9,929 nt of DNA from an uncultured Eubacteriales bacterium (GTDB taxonomy: Bacteria > Bacillota > Clostridia > Oscillospirales > Acutalibacteraceae): positions 1 to 9,929 of the forward strand of contig ONFW01000104.1 in the NCBI GenBank assembly GCA_900317215.1, written 5' to 3'. The position numbers and the translations under genes were made by a program. Positions within the stretch are counted from its first letter, which is position 1, and each line of letters begins with the position of its first letter. The notes below the pieces were generated by a model, which made no database searches, was not told where the DNA came from, and worked only from the letters and a program-made list of their open reading frames with translations. Positions 1 through 7,536 of the stretch are shown piece by piece.

Positions 1-1101
1 CTCCTTTTCGAGACGCTCCTCCTCACGCCGCCTTTTAAGCTCCTCTTCATCAGGCTCCTCCGGCTCTGCGATCTGCTGAGCTTTCTCTGCCTCCTCTGCA
101 GCCGTCTGTGCATCTATCTGCGCCCATATATCGGCCGTTGCCGGTCTGTATTCCTCAGGCTGCTCTTCGGGTTGTTCCTCAGCTTCAAGCTCATCTGCGC
201 CAAACAGTGCCCTTGCAAACTGCTCCGGCTCAAACGGCTGCAGGTCGTCTATCTGCTCGCCCACACCGATGAATTTTACCGGAACATCAAGCTCCTCCCT
301 TATGGCAAGAACAACTCCGCCCTTAGCTGTGCCGTCCAGTTTTGTAAGAACTATTCCGGTGATGCCTGCAGCGCTCTTGAATTCCTTGGTCTGGTTTACT
401 GCATTCTGTCCTGTTGTGGCGTCAAGTACGAGAAGCACCTCCTTATCCGAATCAGGAAGTTCTCTGTCGATTATCCTGTTTATTTTTTCAAGCTCCGCCA
501 TGAGGTTTTTCTTGTTGTGCAGTCTGCCTGCGGTATCGGCTATGATCACATCGCTGCCTCTCGCCTTTGCCGATGAGATAGCGTCAAAAACTACAGCCGC
601 CGGATCCGAGCCCTCGTTCTGTCTGATGATATCGGCGCCTGCCCTGTCAGCCCATACCTGCAGCTGGTCGATAGCAGCAGCACGGAAGGTATCCGCCGCC
701 GCAAGTGTGACCCTCTTGCCCTCCCTTGCAAACCTTGCCGCAAGCTTGCCTATCGTCGTAGTCTTTCCTACGCCGTTGACTCCTATAACAAGAATGATCG
801 AGGGCTTTGTAGATATCTGCAGTTCCTGTCCGCCCTTCAGCATCTCCGTGATAACCTCGGCAAGAAGTCCGTTGATCCTTGCCGGTTCGGTAATCCCCTG
901 CTGCTTTACTCTTTTTCTCAGCTCATCACATATCTTTTCAGCCGTAACAATACCTACATCGCCCATTACAAGAAGCTCCTCAAGTTCCTCAAAAAGCTCC
1001 TCATCTATTTTTGTAAACGATTTCAGCATCATGTCTATTTTCCCGAAGATAGCGTCCCTCGTCTTTTTCAGCCCGTCTCTTATCCTGGTGAAAATACTCA
1101 T
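1..1101 (-). CDS. ftsY: Signal recognition particle receptor FtsY, C-terminus cut by window edge
   Basis: FtsY is the membrane-associated SRP-type GTPase that receives Ffh-bound ribosomes and hands nascent membrane proteins to the Sec translocon. The 367 residues in the window start at an ATG with a good ribosome site six bases upstream. The N-terminus is a short basic amphipathic segment (MSIFTRIRDGLKKTRDAIFG), as in Gram-positive FtsY, followed by the helical N domain. The G domain shows the P-loop GVNGVGKTTT (residues 107-116), an AADTFRAAAIDQL segment, DTAGR (189-193) and TKLDGTAKGG (253-262). The NG domain normally ends just after the ALFG segment near residue 300. Here the frame continues for at least 65 more residues, rich in Glu, Gln and Pro and then Arg and Lys, and is still open at base 1. 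The gene lies 79 bases after smc and probably shares its transcript. Identity is certain; the role of the extension is unknown. Confidence 0.97.
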   Translation of the reverse strand, partial: MSIFTRIRDGLKKTRDAIFGKIDMMLKSFTKIDEELFEELEELLVMGDVGIVTAEKICDELRKRVKQQGITEPARINGLLAEVITEMLKGGQELQISTKPSIILVIGVNGVGKTTTIGKLAARFAREGKRVTLAAADTFRAAAIDQLQVWADRAGADIIRQNEGSDPAAVVFDAISSAKARGSDVIIADTAGRLHNKKNLMAELEKINRIIDRELPDSDKEVLLVLDATTGQNAVNQTKEFKSAAGITGIVLTKLDGTAKGGVVLAIREELDVPVKFIGVGEQIDDLQPFEPEQFARALFGADELEAEEQPEEQPEEYRPATADIWAQIDAQTAAEEAEKAQQIAEPEEPDEEELKRRREEERLEKE

Positions 1102-1107
1102 AATAAT

Positions 1108-1113
1108 CCCTCC
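1108..1113 (-). promoter_or_regulatory. Ribosome binding site of ftsY
   Basis: The minus strand reads GGAGGG here, followed by six bases (ATTATT) and the ATG. This strong Shine-Dalgarno match fixes the FtsY start and shows that the protein lacks a long N-terminal acidic A domain. Confidence 0.85.
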
Positions 1114-1180
1114 GATGTGCCTGACAGCCTGCGAATACACTGATCTGCCGCACGTTTATTCTGCGTTGTAATATATCGTC

Positions 1181-4100
1181 TCAGTTCCCGAGATTTTTCT
1201 CTATCTCGGAAGCCTGAAGCTCCAGAAGCTTTGATATGCCCCTGTCCTGCATTGTCACTCCGTAGAGTACGTCCGCCTCTTCCATAGTTCCTCGTCTGTG
1301 GGTTATACAGATAAACTGCGTGTTGGCATTCATTCTTCTGAGATATGCCGCAAACCTGTAGACGTTAACGTCATCGAGCGCCGCCTCTATCTCGTCCATA
1401 ACACAGAACGGGGACGGGCTCACTTTCATTATAGCAAAATACAGTGCAATTGCAACAAGAGCTTTTTCTCCTCCGGAGAGAAGCTCGATATGGGACACGA
1501 TCTTTCCCGGCGGCTCAACTGAGATATCTATTCCCGTTGTAAGTACGTTTTCGGGATCGGACAGAGAGAGCGATGCCCTTCCTCCTCCGAAAAGCTCCTC
1601 AAAGGTCGATGCAAAATTCTTGTTTATAAGGTCAAAGCGTTCTATGAATATCTCTCTCATCTGCTTTGTAAGCTCAGTGATAAGTCTCAGCAGCTCATTT
1701 CTTGAGCGTTCAACATCGCCCACCTGTATTTTCATGAACTCGTAGCGTTCACTTACTTCTTTGTATTCCTCTATCGCCCCTACATTCACCGAGCCGAGAG
1801 ACTTTATCTTCTGCTTCAGCTCTGAGAGCCTTCTCTGAGCCTTGCCGGGCTCTGAAATATCTGCGGCAACAGCCTCGGCTTCCTTTTTGGTGAGTTCATA
1901 CTCCTCCCAGAGCTTGCCGTTTATTTCATCATACTGCTTTTGCAGGTTGAGCCTTCTTTCCTCGAGCCTTGCAAGCTCTCCGCTAAGTCTCTCACGCTCG
2001 GCAGTTTTTTCTCTCTCTGCTTTACGCAGCTCGGTCGAACGCATCTCGAGAGCTATCCTTTCGCCATTAAGCTTATCCGTCTCTTTTCCGAGAGCCTCAG
2101 CTCTGTCAGACGCCGCCTTGCTCTGGGCTTCAAGCTCATTTATGCGACTCTCGGTCTCCCGGTTTGTCCTTTCAAGAGCTTCAGCTTCCTCACGGGTACG
2201 ACGCGCTGCCTCCTCTGCGCTTGTGATGCTCAGCCTTGCGTTTGTTATCTCGTTCTCAACAGATGCAATATCCTTTTCTAACGTCAGAACGGCTATCCTT
2301 GCCTCCTGCAGCTCCTCAGCAAGCTTTTCACGCTTTCTGAGGTTTTCACTTCTTGAACCGGAAAGAACCTGAACAAGCTCCTCATGCTTCTGTATCTGAG
2401 ACATATATTTATCATAATTGCTTCGTGCTGACTGCATGGTCTCTGTAAGCTCCTTAAGCTTTTTCACAGCGCTGTCCCTCTCGGCTCTTACCTCCTGATA
2501 GGAAAGCTCCATGCTGTCAAGCTCGGTCTTTCTGCTGTTTTTCTCTGCTTCTATCTTGATTCCGCTCTCCCTGAGCTTTTCCATCTCACCGGTGCATCGG
2601 GATAATTCGCTTTTGGCTTCCTCAAGCTGTCCCCGGATTCCGTCAAGCTTTGTGCTGAGCTCGTCCGCCTGTCCGGATAGCTGCTCCGCCTTGCTCCGGA
2701 TCTTTTCTATCTCCGCAGCTCTGCCAAGGAGACCTGTATTTTTAGACAATGAGCCGCCTGTCAGGGATCCTCCCGTATTGACGACCTGACCGTCAAGGGT
2801 TACTACCCTGAATCTGTAAGAATACTTTTTTGCAATATCCGCTGCACAATCGAGATCTCTTGCAACGGCTATCCTTCCGAGCAGATTGCCGAGTATGCCA
2901 CTGTATCTTTCCTCACAGGTACAGAGCGCTGATGCAAGCCCGATAAAGCCTTCACAACGGTCAAGTCCGGCTTCGTTGAGTTCCCTGCCCCTGATAGTGG
3001 ACACAGGAAGAAAGGTCGCCCTACCGCCGTCGTTTCTTTTAAGAAAGGCTATGGCTCTTTTTGCGTCTCCTTCTGTCTCGGTCACGATATTCTGCATGGC
3101 TGCTCCAAGAGCAGTCTCTATTGCGATATTATATTTATCCGAGGTCTTTATCACTCTGGAGACAGGACCGTCTATTCCCGCAAGTCCGCCCCTTTGAGCC
3201 TCCTTCATAACAAGCTTTACGCTGTGGGTAAAGCCGTCAAGGTTTCTTTCAAGATCCTCAAGCGTCCTTGCCTTTCCGAACAGCCTGTCGCTTTCGAGAC
3301 GCAGCTTGTCAATCTCTTTTTTAAGATCGTCACACTCATTTTCATAAGCGGTGACCTCGGCTGCTTTCTCCTGCTGCTCCCTGCTTTTGTTCTCCTTGTT
3401 TTCAGCAAGCTCAACAAGCATACCGTCATAATCATTTATTATGCTTTTTATGGTATCTATCTGTGAACTCTTCGCCTTGATCGCATTTTCCACCACTCCG
3501 GCTCTGCCATTAAGCTCGTCTATCGAAGCCGACGAGGTCATATATCTCACCTTTTCGTCCGAAGCTCTCTGACCAAGCTCAGTAATGAGATTATTGATCT
3601 CATCAAGTCTTTTGCCAGAGCTGTCCTCATCGGTTCTCAGGGCCGAAAGAGAAGCATTTATTTTTTCAAGCTCGGACTGCTTCACCTTGAGCGACTGTTT
3701 CAGTCCGGAAAGCTCAGTTTCCTTCTGCTTTATCCTTTCTTCCGTTTCCCTGCCGGAGCGTGAAAGCTCATCTATACTCAGATTCAGTCTTTCTATAGCA
3801 GAGCAGTTATGAAGGATATCGTTCTGCAGAACGGAGATCTGCGATCTCTTTTCTGCCGCATCCGAATTTGCAAGAGCTGTCTCCCGTCTTATTTCCTCGG
3901 CGCGGGCCGCACAGCCCCCCTGTTTATTATATATTTCCTCGCTCTCGGCGCAGATATCCCCGAGAGCCTTTTCTATCTCATCATGCTGCGCCTGAGCTAC
4001 AGAAAGCCTGTCCTCCTGATCTCTGAGCTGCAGAGCGGATCTTTCAAGGGTTTTGAGCCACAAAGCAATCTCCAGTCCACGTTTTTCTTCAGCGTATGTA

Positions 4101-4747
4101 AGATAAGCCTTGGCCTTTTCGGACTGCTCTTTAAGCGGTCCTACTCTGTCCTCAAGCTCCTTTAGTCTGTCACGAAGCCTTACAAGATTTTCCTCAGTCT
4201 TGTCGAGTCTTCTTTCGGCATCCGCTTTTTTATACCTGAATCGGGAGATACCTGCAGCCTCCTCAAAGATCTCTCGTCTGTCCTCTCCCTTTGTGGAAAC
4301 TATGCTGTCTATCTTGCCCTGACCGATCATGGAATAACCGTCACGGCCAAGTCCGGTATCCATGAAAAGTTCATGGATATCCTGAAGCCTGACATTGGTA
4401 TTGTTTATCAGATATTCACTGTTGCCAGAACGGTAGAAGCGTCTTGTTACCGAGACCTCATCTTCGTCATACTGCAGCGTCCTGTCAGAATTGTCTATAG
4501 AGAGAGTGACCTGCGCATAGCCCGTTTTTTTGCGCTGCTGAGTTCCGTTGAAGATAACGTCCTCCATTCTGGAGCATCTCAGCGACTTTGCGGACTGCTC
4601 CCCGAGCACCCATCTGATAGCATCGCTTATATTGCTTTTTCCGCTCCCGTTAGGTCCGACAACAGCGGTTATGCCGTTTGTAAAGTCGAGCCTGGTCTTA
4701 TCCGGGAAGGTTTTAAAGCCCTGTAATTCAAGTCCTTTTAATTTCAT
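1181..4747 (-). CDS. smc: Chromosome condensation and segregation ATPase SMC
   Basis: SMC forms the ring-shaped dimer that works with ScpA and ScpB to compact and separate sister chromosomes. The 1188 residues match the usual bacterial length, and the five-part plan is complete. The N-terminal head carries the Walker A motif GPNGSGKS (31-38). A long charged coiled coil runs from about residue 170 to 510. A globular hinge follows at about 520-670 and ends in a glycine-rich VNTGGSLTGGSL stretch. A return coiled coil runs to about 1030. The C-terminal head has the signature LSGGEK (1090-1095), Walker B ending in Asp1118-Glu1119, a D-loop AALDD (1122-1126) and a THR switch (1149-1151). The start is an ATG with AAGGGA and AAAGGA runs upstream, one rather far and one rather close. 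It follows the radical SAM gene by 56 bases and precedes ftsY. No truncation or frameshift is visible. Confidence 0.98.
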   Translation of the reverse strand: MKLKGLELQGFKTFPDKTRLDFTNGITAVVGPNGSGKSNISDAIRWVLGEQSAKSLRCSRMEDVIFNGTQQRKKTGYAQVTLSIDNSDRTLQYDEDEVSVTRRFYRSGNSEYLINNTNVRLQDIHELFMDTGLGRDGYSMIGQGKIDSIVSTKGEDRREIFEEAAGISRFRYKKADAERRLDKTEENLVRLRDRLKELEDRVGPLKEQSEKAKAYLTYAEEKRGLEIALWLKTLERSALQLRDQEDRLSVAQAQHDEIEKALGDICAESEEIYNKQGGCAARAEEIRRETALANSDAAEKRSQISVLQNDILHNCSAIERLNLSIDELSRSGRETEERIKQKETELSGLKQSLKVKQSELEKINASLSALRTDEDSSGKRLDEINNLITELGQRASDEKVRYMTSSASIDELNGRAGVVENAIKAKSSQIDTIKSIINDYDGMLVELAENKENKSREQQEKAAEVTAYENECDDLKKEIDKLRLESDRLFGKARTLEDLERNLDGFTHSVKLVMKEAQRGGLAGIDGPVSRVIKTSDKYNIAIETALGAAMQNIVTETEGDAKRAIAFLKRNDGGRATFLPVSTIRGRELNEAGLDRCEGFIGLASALCTCEERYSGILGNLLGRIAVARDLDCAADIAKKYSYRFRVVTLDGQVVNTGGSLTGGSLSKNTGLLGRAAEIEKIRSKAEQLSGQADELSTKLDGIRGQLEEAKSELSRCTGEMEKLRESGIKIEAEKNSRKTELDSMELSYQEVRAERDSAVKKLKELTETMQSARSNYDKYMSQIQKHEELVQVLSGSRSENLRKREKLAEELQEARIAVLTLEKDIASVENEITNARLSITSAEEAARRTREEAEALERTNRETESRINELEAQSKAASDRAEALGKETDKLNGERIALEMRSTELRKAEREKTAERERLSGELARLEERRLNLQKQYDEINGKLWEEYELTKKEAEAVAADISEPGKAQRRLSELKQKIKSLGSVNVGAIEEYKEVSERYEFMKIQVGDVERSRNELLRLITELTKQMREIFIERFDLINKNFASTFEELFGGGRASLSLSDPENVLTTGIDISVEPPGKIVSHIELLSGGEKALVAIALYFAIMKVSPSPFCVMDEIEAALDDVNVYRFAAYLRRMNANTQFICITHRRGTMEEADVLYGVTMQDRGISKLLELQASEIEKNLGN

Positions 4748-4803
4748 TTTCCTTTATCCCTTCGGTAAGAGAGATCACAGACAGCCTGAAAGCCTTTGGT
4801 CTC

Positions 4804-5829
4804 TCATCTGCGCTTATCCGGCGGCACCTGTACGGCACAGCGCACCTCATACTTTGACAGCCTGCTGTCCTGACGAACTATCGCTGTGATGCCCAGCTTC
4901 TGCAGTCTTATTAGGTTTGCACGCTTCTGACCAATAAATCTTGATACAGAGGAGGGGTTGATAAACAGCTCAGCCGCACCTCTGAATATTTTGTTCTTTT
5001 TTATTTCCTCAAGTGCATTGTCATACATTATCTCACTCTCGCAAAGCTCCCTGAACGCAGGGTGGTAAGCTCCAGCAAGCATGTTTTCACGGAGTGAGCC
5101 GCTGTCATGCAGACCGAGACGAATAACGCTTATGCCCTTTTCCTCAAAGAACCTGAGCAGCCCTGCACACGCCTTTACAGCCTGTTCAAGCGTCTGGGGC
5201 TGATATTCTCCTTTTTTATACAGCTCACCGAGCACGGTCCCGTTCAACACAACGGTAGGATATATCCTCACCGTATCCGGAGCAAGTTCTGCGAGCCTTT
5301 CCGCAGTATAAAAATCAGTCTCCTCACTGCTGCGGTAGAGTCCCGTCATCATTTGAAGTCCCAGAGAAAAGCCATAGCTTTTTATCAGTTCAGATGCATT
5401 TACAACATCCTGAGCCGTATGACCTCTGTGATTGGCTTCAAGCACCTCGTCCGACATGCTCTGCGCGCCTAATTCGACAGAAGTCACTCCGCTTTCCTTC
5501 AGGATATCGAGCACCTCAGTGTCGATAGCGTCAGGTCTTGTAGATAGCCTGATGCCTGCAAATTCCCCGCTTTTAACATAGGGAGAAGCAGCATCGAGGA
5601 GCCCCTTCATGTAGCTGCGCTCTATTGCAGTAAAGCTTCCGCCGAAAAAGGCTATCTCGGCATTACGAGTATTCTCTCCGAGACTTTGTCTCGCTGTATC
5701 TACAGCCGTTATCACATCCCTTGCAGAGGGCTGTACCGCCTGTCCTGTTATCTCCTTCTGGTCGCAAAAGCTGCACGCATGAGGGCAGCCGTTATGCGGC
5801 ACAAAAATTGCTACATTTGAATGCTTCAA
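4804..5829 (-). CDS. Elp3-like radical SAM protein without acetyltransferase domain
   Basis: This 341-residue protein belongs to the radical SAM superfamily, which uses a [4Fe-4S] cluster to cleave S-adenosylmethionine. The cluster motif is Cys15, Cys19 and Cys22 (CPHACSFC). Further family marks are FFGGSFTAIE (61-70), RLSTRPD (94-100), VELGAQSM (118-125) followed by NHRGHT, and a RIYPTVVLNGT segment near residue 190. These resemble the radical SAM half of Elp3, the catalytic subunit that modifies the wobble uridine of tRNA. Full Elp3 is about 500-550 residues and has a C-terminal GNAT domain, which is missing here. The start is TTG at 5829, overlapping the rnc stop as TTGA. No ATG lies nearby, and the residues after TTG (KHSNVAIFVPHNGCP) fit the expected beginning of such proteins. 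Its position between rnc and smc suggests coupled expression with rnc. The substrate is unknown; tRNA is a guess from the Elp3 resemblance. Confidence 0.88.
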   Translation of the reverse strand: MKHSNVAIFVPHNGCPHACSFCDQKEITGQAVQPSARDVITAVDTARQSLGENTRNAEIAFFGGSFTAIERSYMKGLLDAASPYVKSGEFAGIRLSTRPDAIDTEVLDILKESGVTSVELGAQSMSDEVLEANHRGHTAQDVVNASELIKSYGFSLGLQMMTGLYRSSEETDFYTAERLAELAPDTVRIYPTVVLNGTVLGELYKKGEYQPQTLEQAVKACAGLLRFFEEKGISVIRLGLHDSGSLRENMLAGAYHPAFRELCESEIMYDNALEEIKKNKIFRGAAELFINPSSVSRFIGQKRANLIRLQKLGITAIVRQDSRLSKYEVRCAVQVPPDKRR

Positions 5830-6500
5830 TATCCCATCAACTCCAAAGCTTCACGAGCGGCCTGCTGTTCGGCTTCCTTTTTGCTCCTGCCGCCGCCTCG
5901 TCCTATTATATTATTGTTCAGATGCACCTCAACATAGAAGTGCTTGTCATGGTCGGGTCCTTCCTCTCCTGTGAGAACATAGGAAAGATGCTCCTCCGGA
6001 TTTTTCTGTATTATCTCCTGAAGTGTCGTCTTATAATCCTTGAAAGCTCTCGGCTTGGGATTCCTCAGCTCAGGCTCAATGAACCGCAGAATGAATTTTC
6101 TTGCCTGCTCCATACCGCCGTCAAGATAGATCGAGGCTATTATCGCCTCAAAGGCATCGGCAAGTATCGAGGGTCTTTCATTGCCCTTGAGATTTCTCTC
6201 ACCCCTGCTCAGTCTGAGACATTCGCCAACCCCAAGGGATCTTGAAAAACGGCACAGGCTTTTTTCACACACCAGAGCAGCTCTGAGCTTGGAAAGCTCG
6301 CCCTCAGGCAGCTCCGGACAGTTGCGGTAGATATAGTCAGAAACCACTACGCTGAGCACGGAATCACCCAGAAACTCAAGTCTTTCGTTGCTTTTCACAC
6401 CATGTCTGACCTCGTTTGCATAGGACGAATGAGTGAGTGCATTTTCAAGATATGAGATATTTTTATAATGGTAACCTATTTTTTCTTCAAGCTCCTTCAT
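5826..6500 (-). CDS. rnc: Ribonuclease III
   Basis: RNase III cuts double-stranded RNA, matures rRNA precursors and processes some mRNAs. The 224 residues are normal length. The catalytic domain carries the family signature NERLEFLGDSVL (38-49), giving acidic residues Glu39, Glu42 and Asp46. The second catalytic motif is ADAFEA (114-119), with Asp115 and Glu118 matching the metal ligands known in E. coli RNase III (D114 and E117). A double-stranded RNA binding domain follows from about residue 155 to the end (DYKTTLQEIIQ, then GRGGGRSKKEAEQQAA). The ATG shares one base with the plsX stop (TGATG), and its last four coding bases overlap the TTG start of the radical SAM gene. Its translation is therefore probably coupled at both ends. 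No residue expected for catalysis is missing. Confidence 0.97.
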   Translation of the reverse strand: MKELEEKIGYHYKNISYLENALTHSSYANEVRHGVKSNERLEFLGDSVLSVVVSDYIYRNCPELPEGELSKLRAALVCEKSLCRFSRSLGVGECLRLSRGERNLKGNERPSILADAFEAIIASIYLDGGMEQARKFILRFIEPELRNPKPRAFKDYKTTLQEIIQKNPEEHLSYVLTGEEGPDHDKHFYVEVHLNNNIIGRGGGRSKKEAEQQAAREALELMGY

Positions 6501-7519
6501 CAGTCAGACGTCTCCTCTTTTTCTGCCTTTAGCTGTGCAAGTCTTGCGGCTATCTTGCCTGTTACATCGGTATTTGCATAATCTATAGCTGACTTCATTG
6601 CAGTGATCATCGTTTCAGCCTTTGCGCTGCCGTGTGTTTTCAATACAGGTCTGCATGCTCCCATTATAGGCGCAGCGCCGTATTGATTATAGTCAAAATA
6701 CTGCTTCAGCTTATAAAGCTCCTTCTTTATCAGACCTGCGGCAAGCTTGGTTTTCAGATTCTTCATGAAAACTCCCTTGAGCTTCTTCATCAGCTCCTTT
6801 GCAACGCCCTCGTACATTTTCAGTATCACATTTCCTGTAAAGCCGTCCGCAACTATCACATCGCATACTCCCGCAGGTATGTCTCTTGCTTCGATATTGC
6901 CGATAAAGTTGAGTTCCGAAGCCTTAAGCAGTCTGAATGCCTCATGCTGGAGCTCGCCTCCCTTATGATCCTCTGTACCGACATTTGCAAGAGCGACCTT
7001 CGGCTCACTTATGCCGAGAACATTTTCCATATATACCGAGCCCATTATTCCGAACTGCTGCAGCATCTCCGGGCGCACCTCGATATTAGCTCCGCTGTCG
7101 ATAAGCATTACAGGTCCGTCGGACGAGGGCATTATCGGTGCAAAGGCAGGCCGCTTGACTCCCTTTATCCTTTTTACTATCAGCGTTGCGCCCATTATAA
7201 GAGCACCGCTGTTACCTGCGGAAAGAAAAGCATCACCGCCGCCCTCAGAGAGAAGTCTGAGTCCGACAGCCATTGAAGATCCGCTTTTTGACTTCATTAT
7301 CTCTCCTGCATCGTCCTCCATGGTTATCACATCGGGTGCATGATGTATCTCCAGTCCGTCGAGAGCTATTCCGTTCGTATCCGCAGTCCTTTTAATTATC
7401 TCCTCATTGCCGACAAGAACGATATCCACTCCCTCATATTTTTCGCGGCAGAGCCTGCAGCCCTTGATTATTTCAAGCGGGGCGTTATCTCCGCCAAATG
7501 CATCCACTAATATTTTCAT
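6500..7519 (-). CDS. plsX: Phosphate acyltransferase PlsX
   Basis: PlsX converts acyl-ACP and phosphate into acyl-phosphate, the acyl donor that PlsY uses for the first step of phosphatidic acid synthesis. It is a peripheral membrane enzyme. From the ATG at 7519 the protein has 339 residues. Visible family marks are the start MKILVDAFGGDNAP, FLSAGNSGALIMGA, RIKGVKRPAFAPIMP, LIDSGANIEVRPE, NVGTEDHKGGE, NFIGNIEARDI, VADGFTGNVILK and the late YNQYGAAPIMG segment. The frame can be extended by three codons to a TTG at 7528. The ATG is preferred because AGGGAG lies nine bases before it and because family members begin at this point. It follows trmFO by 17 bases and overlaps rnc by one base. In many Firmicutes acpP (acyl carrier protein) sits between plsX and rnc; here it is absent. 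Confidence 0.96.
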   Translation of the reverse strand: MKILVDAFGGDNAPLEIIKGCRLCREKYEGVDIVLVGNEEIIKRTADTNGIALDGLEIHHAPDVITMEDDAGEIMKSKSGSSMAVGLRLLSEGGGDAFLSAGNSGALIMGATLIVKRIKGVKRPAFAPIMPSSDGPVMLIDSGANIEVRPEMLQQFGIMGSVYMENVLGISEPKVALANVGTEDHKGGELQHEAFRLLKASELNFIGNIEARDIPAGVCDVIVADGFTGNVILKMYEGVAKELMKKLKGVFMKNLKTKLAAGLIKKELYKLKQYFDYNQYGAAPIMGACRPVLKTHGSAKAETMITAMKSAIDYANTDVTGKIAARLAQLKAEKEETSD

Positions 7520-7528
7520 TTTAGTCAA

Positions 7529-7534
7529 CTCCCT
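7529..7534 (-). promoter_or_regulatory. Ribosome binding site deciding the plsX start
   Basis: The minus strand reads AGGGAG nine bases before the ATG at 7519. The alternative TTG at 7528 directly abuts this element and could not use it, so the shorter protein is the better call. The site lies inside the 17-base gap after trmFO. Confidence 0.8.
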
Positions 7535-7536
7535 GT

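Noticed and set aside
269..1171. A 300-codon open frame on the plus strand opposite ftsY
   Set aside because: Its protein is a serine-rich low-complexity shadow of a codon-biased gene. The minus strand encodes unmistakable FtsY motifs over the same bases.
1842..2372. Long serine- and leucine-rich plus-strand frames opposite the SMC coiled coil
   Set aside because: They mirror the Glu, Lys and Arg-rich coiled-coil codons of smc and resemble no family.
5721..6245. Plus-strand frame of 174 codons opposite the rnc and radical SAM junction
   Set aside because: It overlaps two well-supported genes in antisense and has no recognisable domain.
7520..7528. Three-codon longer PlsX starting at TTG 7528
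   Set aside because: The TTG directly abuts the AGGGAG ribosome site, while the ATG at 7519 has proper spacing and matches the family start.
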